Origin: HRBIN16 sp049969495
GTDB lineage: Bacteria; Armatimonadota; HRBIN16
Assembly: GCA_049969495.1 (NCBI GenBank)
Contig: JBMFOT010000003.1
Coordinates: 1 to 64,000 of the forward strand
DNA length: 64,000 nt
Direction of reading: 5' to 3'
The notes under the pieces were generated by a model. That model was not told the DNA's origin and ran no database searches. It saw only the letters and a program-made list of their open reading frames with translations. Each line of letters opens with the position of its first letter. The first letter of the stretch is position 1. Made by a program: the position numbers and the translations under genes. Shown one piece after another: positions 8,612-14,700 of this stretch.

Positions 8612-9385
8612 ATGTCGGGTTTGGTAGAAGGTAAGAACGCTCTGGTGCTGGGAGTTGCCAGTGAGCGCAGTATCGCCTGGGCGATTGCCCGTCGCCTGGC
8701 GCAGGAAGGGGCAAACCTCGCGTTAACATATCAAAACGAGCGACTGGAGAAGAACGTGCGCCCGCTGGCGGAGAGCCTGCCAGGAACATTGCTCCTGCCG
8801 TGCGACGTATCGGATGATGGCCAGGTGGCGAACCTGGCACAGGAGCTGCAAACACGCTGGGGCAGGCTGGACATTCTAGTGCACAGCGTGGCGTTTGCGA
8901 AAAAAGAGGAGCTCTCGGGGCGGTACGTGGATACCTCACGCGAGGGGTTCCGAATCGCGATGGACGTAAGCGTCTTCTCGCTGGTTGCACTGTGCAAGAC
9001 ACTGGAGCCGTTGATGCGAGAAGGTAGCAGCATCGTGACGCTGACTTACATCGGTAGCGAGCGCGTGGTGCCCAACTACAACGTGATGGGCGTCGCCAAA
9101 GCGGCGCTGGAGGCAAGCGTGCGCTACCTCGCTTCCGACCTGGGTCCGCAGGGCATCCGGGTGAACGCGATTTCGGCGGGACCGATTAGTACCCTCGCAG
9201 CGCGTGCCATCGCGGGATTCACCACCATGCTGCAGCGGGTGCGCGAGGTGGCTCCTCTGCGACGCAATACCGAAGCGGAAGAGGTGGCGGATGCCGCGCT
9301 TTTCCTGCTCAGCGACCTCGCGCGAGGAGTGACCGGTGAAGTGTTGTATGTGGACAGCGGCTACCATGCGATGGGCATGGTATAG
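8612..9385 (+). CDS. fabI: Enoyl-[acyl-carrier-protein] reductase (NADH), FabI
   Basis: 257 residues, starting at ATG 8612 (MSGLVEGK) because the SDR fold begins there and GGAGGT lies 10 bases upstream. The enzyme reduces the trans-2 double bond of enoyl-ACP in the last step of each fatty-acid elongation round. Features: the divergent SDR nucleotide loop GVASERSIAWAIA (14-26), the catalytic Tyr156-x6-Lys163 in NYNVMGVAKAALEA, and SAGPISTLAA near 190. The Y-x6-K spacing separates FabI from ordinary SDRs (Y-x3-K). It stands alone rather than in a fab cluster. Confidence 0.95.
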   Translation: MSGLVEGKNALVLGVASERSIAWAIARRLAQEGANLALTYQNERLEKNVRPLAESLPGTLLLPCDVSDDGQVANLAQELQTRWGRLDILVHSVAFAKKEELSGRYVDTSREGFRIAMDVSVFSLVALCKTLEPLMREGSSIVTLTYIGSERVVPNYNVMGVAKAALEASVRYLASDLGPQGIRVNAISAGPISTLAARAIAGFTTMLQRVREVAPLRRNTEAEEVADAALFLLSDLARGVTGEVLYVDSGYHAMGMV

Positions 9386-9406
9386 ACGACAAACGGAGGT
9401 ACTGCG

Positions 9407-9802
9407 ATGAAAAAGAGGCTAAGTGTTGCTGTTGCATTGCTGTTCGCAGCAATCTCTCTCTGTCTGGCACAACAGGAGCCACCCGGTGAGGTAACCGTCG
9501 GGGGTGAACTCATCCTGCGCATTCGCTTTAGCGCGGGTGGGATGACTCCCCAACAGCGGGCGGATGCGATTACCATGCGGCTGAGAACCATCTTGCAGGA
9601 CCCCGATATTCAGCCGTCGGACATCGTGGTCAAGCCGATTGCAGGTGGTGAGGCGGCGATCTACGTGAAAGAGAACCTGCTGGTGACGGTGGACAAGAAA
9701 CACGCGGAATACAACAAGACCACTCCGCTGAAGCTGGCTGAGATCTGGGCAAAACACCTGCGCGAGGTGCTTCCCCAGGTGAACGTGAAGCCGATGCGGT
9801 AA
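9407..9802 (+). CDS. Small exported protein resembling the periplasmic N-domain of some MscS-type channels
   Basis: 131 residues with a signal peptide (KKRLSVAVALLFAAISLCLA) and a GGAGGT RBS six bases before ATG 9407. The mature part (GGELILRIRFSAGGMTPQQRADAITMRLRTIL) recalls the periplasmic domain that precedes the channel of some large MscS-type proteins; here no membrane domain follows. No enzyme motif. It lies 21 bases after fabI and could be read from the same promoter. Function unknown; the domain resemblance is from memory and unscored. Confidence 0.7.
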   Translation: MKKRLSVAVALLFAAISLCLAQQEPPGEVTVGGELILRIRFSAGGMTPQQRADAITMRLRTILQDPDIQPSDIVVKPIAGGEAAIYVKENLLVTVDKKHAEYNKTTPLKLAEIWAKHLREVLPQVNVKPMR

Positions 9803-9845
9803 CAGCCTGTCCATTGCTGTGGGGGATAGTTCGTTCGAGCCCTTG

Positions 9846-9880
9846 TGTCATTGCGAGCACGCAGCGGCGAAGCAATCTCC
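9846..9880. repeat. Dispersed repeat containing ATTGCGAG...GAAGCAAT
   Basis: The segment reads TGTCATTGCGAG, then GCACGCAGCGGC, then GAAGCAATCTCC. The ATTGC/GCAAT ends are inverted. I recognise TCATTGCGAG...GAAGCAATCTC as a motif scattered between genes in many unrelated bacterial genomes. It ends just ahead of the RBS of the 9898 gene. Confidence 0.5.
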
Positions 9881-9897
9881 TGCTTTAGGGAGGGGGG

Positions 9898-12800
9898 ATG
9901 GCTTCACTATCGCTCGCCGATGAGATGCACATGGTCAAACTACTGATGAGAAAAGATTCCGTCCAACATCCGGTGCTCTGGATACTGGCAACGGCAACGT
10001 TGGCGTGCCTCATCGTTCCCGCAATCGCCAAAGTGGAGGATACCACCATGAATACCAAAGTCCCTGAGAACATCTACCGTGCGGAGCTGGTGAGCTATCC
10101 GGGCGCGTATGGGTTTGAAATCGGCAAATCCGCCATCATCCTGGTTAGCGACCAGGAGCTGGAAATGCTTTCCGACCCCGACAGGGTGCTGAATCTCAGT
10201 CTGACCTTCGAGAAGCATGAAGCCAGCCTGCGCCAGGTATGCGAACGGGCGAAGGCGGCAGGGCATCGCACGCTCATCATCGCCTTCGACCATTTCTTCA
10301 GCCAGTACCGCCCCGGGCAGGCGGGACCGCGCCGCTACACGCCCGACATGGACGAGTACGTGCAGCGCATCGCAAATATCGCGAAGTTCGCACAGGGATA
10401 TGGTCTGGGGTTGGAGCTCAGCCTGTTGTCGCCACTGGAGGTCGGACCGGCCTACCGCGCCCGCACGGGCGAATGCGGCGTATGGATGCAGTACCGCAAG
10501 GGCTTGCGCGACCCGAAGACGGGCGCCTTCAGCGTGCAGCTCTGGCGACATAAACGCTGGGCGAATAACAAAGGCGTGATAGAACTGGATGATGCCGGCG
10601 TGCGGGTCTTTGCCTTTCGGGAACGCCAGATACCCGGTACGCCCTATCGCGTGGTAGACCCCAACGATATCGTGGAAATTAGCGAGGTAGCAAAGGTGGA
10701 GACGTTCCCCGGCGTTCAAGCGCGGGCAGGGGACTTTACCGCCGAACGTATCCGCGTGTACGGCGAGGGGCGAATCGATATTGGTGACCTGAACCGCGTG
10801 CTGGTGGTGCAGACGTATCGCACGCCCGAGATGGACTACTTCAGCGATAAGGCGTTGCCGTTCCTGCAGTCGCTGGTGGATAAATACGCGGACGCAGGTG
10901 TGAAACTGAACGCGCTCTACTCCGACGAAATGCACATCCAGCAGGACTGGGCGTACTTCAATCACCACGAGCACGGCGAGTTTGCCATGCGCTACGTCAC
11001 CGACAACCTCGCACGCCGCTACGCCCAGCTGTATGGGGAACGGTATCGCGATTTCGCCAAATATCTTGTGTACTTTGTATACGCACAGGAGGATTTCGCG
11101 AACGACCTGAGCGCACGCCAGCCGATAATGCATGTTTTCGGGGCAACACCCGAAGCCATCCGTGAAACCGCTCTCTTCCGCGCGCGCTACTACCGCCTGT
11201 TGCAGGACGGCGTGGTAGACCTGTTCGTCGCCGCCAAGCGTTATGCAGAACAACGGATGGGACACCAGCTCGAAGCCCGTGCCCATGCCACCTGGGCGGA
11301 AAGCCCTACGGTGGACTACTGGAACGTGGGGCAGGAGAACATGAACCGCCACAAGTACGAGTACACCCCCAACTTCGTGTGGTCGGTGACGGTGCATCAG
11401 GCGGCGTCCGCATGTTACGATTACTTCCGCTGGGGCGATTTCTTAACCGGTAACGGCAACGACCACTCGGAGGGTGGCTGGCTGGACAGAAACTACTACG
11501 GGCTTGCGCTGGGGTGTTCCACCGGTATCCTCAACGAAGTGCCTTATTCCTACGCGGCGCACTGGGGTTCGCCGCAGGAAATCAGCCAGAGGCACTGGTG
11601 GCTCCAATGTGCTTACGGAACCGCCGGAGGGGTTCACGGGCGCGTGCAGGGAATGCAGCACCGTGCGGTGGAGGTGCTGATGCTGTACCCGCTGGACCTT
11701 GTGGCGGTGGAAGAGCGGTTCGGCAGCTGGATGACACAGTACGGCTATGCCAACTATATCACACAGTGGAAGCTGCTGGAGCAAGGCAAGCTGGAAGGTG
11801 GAGCGATTCGTATCGGCGACTACCGGTTCACCACGTTGGTTGCACTGTTTGAGCCTTTCCCCTCGCGCAGGACGCTGGAGCTGATGCACAAAATGGCGGA
11901 AGCAGGCGGTCGGGTGATATGGTCGGGACCGCCGCCGGTACTTACCGCCGAAGGCGAGCCTGCGCTTCCGCTGTGGCAGCAGATATTCGGCGTGCGCTAT
12001 ACGCCCGGGCAGAACGAAGGCATCGCCGCGCCCGGACGGGTGGTGACCTTTACCGGAACGCTGAAGGACGTGACGCCGCAAACTATCCTGACCGACCTTC
12101 TGGTAGACCATATCTACCCTGTAGAGGTGGAGCAGGGCACAGAGGTCGTCGCACAGGTGGGGGAGAGGATAGTGGGCACGCTACGGCGTACCGCCGGCGG
12201 CGGTATTGTCGCCTTTCTCGGCTATCGCCCGCGTGACGACCAGTCGCGCAGTCTGGGGTATGACGCTCGCAACTGGTTTGAGGTGTTGAGCGCGCTCGGT
12301 GCCTATCCGCCAACGGGCAAATTGCCCGGCGTGAACGACAACACCGAACACCTCTCGCGCACAGGGCAGTATCTGGTCACCCGTTTCCCCAACGGCGCGG
12401 TCTCTATTGCTCCCCATACGCGCGATATTGTGGAAGACTGGAGTGGCGGCTTCGCGCGAAACCGACAGGAGGACGAGCGCGTGCTGCAGAGGCTCAGGCT
12501 TCCCTCGGAGCGCGTGGTGGTGAAGGATATGCCTGTGAACGGTCACCGCGTGACCTACAACGGAAGAGGCACAGTCAGTTTCCGCACAGATGAGCGGGGC
12601 GAGCTGGTTGCCTTCTGTGGTTCGGATAGCACGGAGATAGAAATAGACGGTACGCACTACCGGTTCGCCGAGCGAATAGGCGACACCCCTGTTGCACTGG
12701 TGGCATGGGCGCCGGTTGCCCCGGAACGACGAGTTCCCGACGGAGCGGTGATGGAGATACAGGTGCATGGTGCCGCGCGGCTGACGCTCTCTGAAAGGTT

Positions 12801-12954
12801 GTTCCCCAAAGAGTTTCGGTTGTTCCTTCAGGGGGCAACGCCCGGCAGCAAAGGAAGCGAAGTGCCTTTCCGTCGTGAAGGGGGTCAGGTGATTATCGAC
12901 GTGTCTCCGGAGTTATCGGGCAGGTGGATATTTGTGGTTGCCGGTGGGACGTAA
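9898..12954 (+). CDS. Very large exported glycosidase-like protein of unknown specificity
   Basis: 1018 residues. ATG 9898 follows GGGAGGGGGG directly; ATG 9922 is a possible later start. One hydrophobic segment at about residues 22-42 (VLWILATATLACLIVPAIA) acts as signal or anchor. Residues 50-560 look like a (beta/alpha)8 barrel: LIIAFDHFFSQY, GLGLELSLLSPLEV and KLNALYSDEMHIQQDW, whose Asp-Glu is a catalytic candidate. Residues about 640-760 (TLELMHKMAEAGGRVIWSGP) resemble the Rossmann-like trimerisation domain of GH42 enzymes, and beta-sandwich segments follow. The overall plan suggests a GH-A hydrolase acting on polysaccharide outside the cell, but no known family could be assigned. Confidence 0.74.
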   Translation: MASLSLADEMHMVKLLMRKDSVQHPVLWILATATLACLIVPAIAKVEDTTMNTKVPENIYRAELVSYPGAYGFEIGKSAIILVSDQELEMLSDPDRVLNLSLTFEKHEASLRQVCERAKAAGHRTLIIAFDHFFSQYRPGQAGPRRYTPDMDEYVQRIANIAKFAQGYGLGLELSLLSPLEVGPAYRARTGECGVWMQYRKGLRDPKTGAFSVQLWRHKRWANNKGVIELDDAGVRVFAFRERQIPGTPYRVVDPNDIVEISEVAKVETFPGVQARAGDFTAERIRVYGEGRIDIGDLNRVLVVQTYRTPEMDYFSDKALPFLQSLVDKYADAGVKLNALYSDEMHIQQDWAYFNHHEHGEFAMRYVTDNLARRYAQLYGERYRDFAKYLVYFVYAQEDFANDLSARQPIMHVFGATPEAIRETALFRARYYRLLQDGVVDLFVAAKRYAEQRMGHQLEARAHATWAESPTVDYWNVGQENMNRHKYEYTPNFVWSVTVHQAASACYDYFRWGDFLTGNGNDHSEGGWLDRNYYGLALGCSTGILNEVPYSYAAHWGSPQEISQRHWWLQCAYGTAGGVHGRVQGMQHRAVEVLMLYPLDLVAVEERFGSWMTQYGYANYITQWKLLEQGKLEGGAIRIGDYRFTTLVALFEPFPSRRTLELMHKMAEAGGRVIWSGPPPVLTAEGEPALPLWQQIFGVRYTPGQNEGIAAPGRVVTFTGTLKDVTPQTILTDLLVDHIYPVEVEQGTEVVAQVGERIVGTLRRTAGGGIVAFLGYRPRDDQSRSLGYDARNWFEVLSALGAYPPTGKLPGVNDNTEHLSRTGQYLVTRFPNGAVSIAPHTRDIVEDWSGGFARNRQEDERVLQRLRLPSERVVVKDMPVNGHRVTYNGRGTVSFRTDERGELVAFCGSDSTEIEIDGTHYRFAERIGDTPVALVAWAPVAPERRVPDGAVMEIQVHGAARLTLSERLFPKEFRLFLQGATPGSKGSEVPFRREGGQVIIDVSPELSGRWIFVVAGGT

Positions 12955-12997
12955 AGTCCTCCTGCGCATAGTAAAGCGTCAAGCATGATTCTGCCAG

Positions 12998-13070
12998 TTG
13001 GAGGGCGAGGCTCTGTCCGAGCCGCTGGGGTGTGTGATGTTCGGCTCACCGGGAGGTTCGCCCTCCAGAA
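12998..13070. repeat. Dispersed palindromic repeat, copy A
   Basis: Ends TGGAGGGCGA and TCGCCCTCCA are inverted repeats. Inside, CCGAGCCGC faces GTTCGGCTC. A second copy with the same parts in the same order and spacing is at 49761-49828. Both lie directly downstream of a gene end. It would fold into a long cruciform or RNA hairpin. The rest of the 193-base gap holds the tRNA promoter. Confidence 0.68.
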
Positions 13071-13105
13071 TGGCGAAGAAGCCTCCCCACCATCCTTCGG
13101 ATGAC

Positions 13106-13134
13106 TTGACGTGCGCCCGCTTTTAGACTATAAT
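13106..13134 (+). promoter_or_regulatory. Sigma-70-type promoter of the tRNA pair
   Basis: TTGACG at 13106-13111, a 17-base spacer and a perfect TATAAT at 13129-13134, ending 13 bases before tRNA-Pro. This is what a strong stable-RNA promoter looks like; transcription would start near 13141. Confidence 0.85.
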
Positions 13135-13147
13135 AATAGCGCGAGAT

Positions 13148-13224
13148 CGGGGTGTAGCTCAGGTTGGTAGAGCGCCTGGTTTGGGACCAGGAGGTCGCTG
13201 GTTCGAGTCCAGTCACCCCGACCA
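13148..13224 (+). tRNA. tRNA-Pro (anticodon TGG)
   Basis: 77 bases including an encoded CCA. Acceptor stem CGGGGTG/CACCCCG, D-arm TAGCTCAGGTTGGTAGAG, anticodon stem CCTGG/CCAGG with loop TTTGGGA (anticodon TGG) and T-arm ending GTTCGAGTCC. All four arms pair. Confidence 0.96.
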
Positions 13225-13230
13225 GCGGGC

Positions 13231-13304
13231 GCGGGGGTAGCTCAATGGCAGAGCTCCAGCCTTCCAAGCTGGCGGTGCGGGTTCGATTCCCGTCCCCCGC
13301 TCCA
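13231..13304 (+). tRNA. tRNA-Gly (anticodon TCC), integration target
   Basis: 74 bases including CCA. Acceptor stem GCGGGGG/CCCCCGC, anticodon stem CCAGC/GCTGG with loop CTTCCAA (anticodon TCC), T-arm GTTCGATTCC. It follows tRNA-Pro by six bases. Bases 13237-13304 recur exactly at 18644-18711, so this gene is the attachment site of the neighbouring mobile element and remains intact after insertion. Confidence 0.96.
13237..13304. repeat. attL, inside tRNA-Gly
   Basis: 68-bp direct repeat identical base for base to 18644-18711. It covers the tRNA from the D-arm side (GTAGCTCAATGG) to the 3' CCA. The first six tRNA bases are not part of the repeat. Confidence 0.92.
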
Positions 13305-13310
13305 AAGCTA

Positions 13311-13367
13311 CTACATGTTGTGCGCAGAAACCCCTTTTACCCCGTTCGACCACTACATCTTGTGGTG
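13311..13367. other. Candidate integrase arm-type sites, left end
   Basis: CTACATGTTGTG at 13311-13322 and CTACATCTTGTG at 13353-13364 are 12-bp direct repeats with one difference. ATCTTGTGGTG at 13357-13367 recurs at 18601-18611 near attR, and TACTACATGT (13308-13317) recurs inverted at 18631-18640. Paired short repeats beside each att site are typical of tyrosine-integrase arm sites; binding is inferred. Confidence 0.38.
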
Positions 13368-13388
13368 CCCCCAAAAGGAGGATTTACC

Positions 13389-14300
13389 ATGCAGACTCCC
13401 AGCCTTCGCGTGTGTGACAAAAACGCGCTGTTACACGTGATGGAGCTCTGGCTCGAATCACTGCAGGCACGAAACTGTAGCCTGCGCACCGTGCAGAACT
13501 ACCGCGAATGCGTTACCCCCTTTCTGCTGTTCTTGCACGAGCAGGGCTGCCGGACGCTGGAGCACGTCGAGCCCCAACACATCCGCCGCTGGCTACTCCA
13601 CCGCCAGCAGCAAGGCGTCAGCAGTCACACCCTGCACAACAGCTTTCGCAACCCCAAAGCCTTCTGGAACTGGTGCCTGCGCGAAGGACTAACCGAACAC
13701 AACCCCTTTGCGAAGATTCAACCCCCGAAGCGCGAACAGGTGCTCAAACGCGCCTTGACGCCAGACGAAGTACAGCGTCTGCTCGCGGCGTGCAAAGGCA
13801 ACGACTGGCTGAATCTTCGGGACAGGGCACTGATTCTGCTGCTGCTGGACACAGGGCTGCGCATCCACGAAGCGCACGCGCTGAAGGTTGCCGACGTGCA
13901 GAACGACGTGGTGGTGGTGCGTGGCAAGGGTGGCAAGCAGCGTGTGGTGGTGCTGGACGCAGAAGTAAGGCTCGCTCTGCAACGGTACCTGAAGCGGTTG
14001 AATCTTCACCCTGACGCCCCCCTGTGGTGGGGTGCGTACGGTGCGCTCACCCTGCACGGGCTGAAACTGGCGGTACGCCGTGTCGGCAAGCGGGCTGGGT
14101 TAACCGTCGGGCCACACCAGCTGCGCCGAACGTTCGCCACGTGGAGCCTGCGGGCGGGTATTGACTTGGAGCACCTGCGCCTGCTCATGGGACACAGCGA
14201 TCTCAAGGTGCTGCAGCAATACCTTGCGCTGGTGGAGCAAGACTTGAAAGAAGCGCACGCCCGAACGTCACCAGTCCGGCAGCTCATGGGTAGGCGGTAG
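13389..14300 (+). CDS. int: Tyrosine recombinase/integrase of the tRNA-Gly element
   Basis: 303 residues; ATG 13389 has a strong AAGGAGGA seven bases upstream. The N-terminal SAM-like core-binding domain spans about 1-100 (MELWLESLQARNCSLRTVQNY). The catalytic domain shows the full set: Arg158 in DTGLRIHEAH, Lys in VRGKGGKQRVV, His243-x-x-Arg246 in HQLRRTF, His269 in GHSDLK and nucleophile Tyr278 in QQYLALV. The enzyme cuts and rejoins att sites to integrate or excise DNA. It lies 84 bases inside the tRNA-Gly attL, the classical place for a tRNA-targeting integrase. It resembles XerC/D-type proteins in length, but its context is that of a mobile element. Confidence 0.93.
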   Translation: MQTPSLRVCDKNALLHVMELWLESLQARNCSLRTVQNYRECVTPFLLFLHEQGCRTLEHVEPQHIRRWLLHRQQQGVSSHTLHNSFRNPKAFWNWCLREGLTEHNPFAKIQPPKREQVLKRALTPDEVQRLLAACKGNDWLNLRDRALILLLLDTGLRIHEAHALKVADVQNDVVVVRGKGGKQRVVVLDAEVRLALQRYLKRLNLHPDAPLWWGAYGALTLHGLKLAVRRVGKRAGLTVGPHQLRRTFATWSLRAGIDLEHLRLLMGHSDLKVLQQYLALVEQDLKEAHARTSPVRQLMGRR

Positions 14301-14363
14301 CAAACGAGCACTTTCATTGTATAATATGATTGTAGCTGCTGCCCCCAAATGCCCTTCGCCCCC

Positions 14364-14392
14364 TTGACAGCAAGAAATTGTTGTGGTATAAT
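14364..14392 (+). promoter_or_regulatory. Perfect consensus promoter of the replication operon
   Basis: TTGACA at 14364-14369, exactly 17 bases, TATAAT at 14387-14392: both hexamers match the sigma-70 consensus in full. Start is expected at 14399-14401. A second TATAAT lies at 14320-14325 without a good -35. Transcripts meet the terminator at 14423 before the first gene, which implies attenuation. Confidence 0.88.
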
Positions 14393-14400
14393 GCACACAG

Positions 14401-14469
14401 ATGCGCTGGGTCAGCAATGACAGGCGAGCGACAGGACGTCGCTCGCCTTTTTCGTTTTTCTGGAGGTGA
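14401..14469 (+). CDS. Possible 22-aa Arg-rich leader peptide
   Basis: An ATG at or within two bases of the predicted transcript start opens a frame of 22 codons (MRWVSNDRRATGRRSPFSFF then WR). It reads straight through the terminator hairpin, and its TGA lies inside the RBS of the next gene. It would need leaderless initiation. Its layout fits a ribosome-controlled attenuator, but a chance frame of this size cannot be excluded. Confidence 0.3.
   Translation: MRWVSNDRRATGRRSPFSFFWR
14423..14460 (+). terminator. Intrinsic terminator/attenuator ahead of the HTH-primase genes
   Basis: Perfect 10-bp stem GGCGAGCGAC / GTCGCTCGCC with a five-base loop (14423-14447), followed by TTTTTCGTTTTT. It lies between the consensus promoter and the GTG at 14473, so default transcription would yield an RNA of only about 50 bases. 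Confidence 0.86.
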
Positions 14470-14472
14470 CAC

Positions 14473-14700
14473 GTGAGCAAACTGCTGAGTTCAGGACAGG
14501 TTGCCGAATTGCTGGGCGTGAGTCGGCAGCGCGTGGCATGGCTGCGAGCGACTGGCAAGATTGCCGCAACGCGCGTGCGCACCGGTTGGGTGTACCGGCT
14601 ACCGGACGTCCTTGCTTACAAGGCGCAACGCGACGCGTGGCTGGCGAAGCGAAGCAAGGGGGTGGCTGGCGATGGTGGCGGCGACAGCAATCCCGACTGA
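14473..14700 (+). CDS. Small HTH DNA-binding protein (excisionase/AlpA-like)
   Basis: 75 residues; GTG 14473 with TGGAGGTGA four bases upstream. SSGQVAELLGVSRQRVAWLRATGKIAATRVRTGWVYRLPDV is a MerR/excisionase-type winged helix-turn-helix: helix 1 at 7-14, recognition helix at 17-27, then a beta-wing ending Tyr-Arg. Proteins of this type act as excisionases or as transcriptional switches of integrated elements. It overlaps the primase start by 29 bases. The tail after residue 60 is low-complexity Gly/Asp/Ser. Which of the two roles it plays is open. Confidence 0.82.
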   Translation: MSKLLSSGQVAELLGVSRQRVAWLRATGKIAATRVRTGWVYRLPDVLAYKAQRDAWLAKRSKGVAGDGGGDSNPD

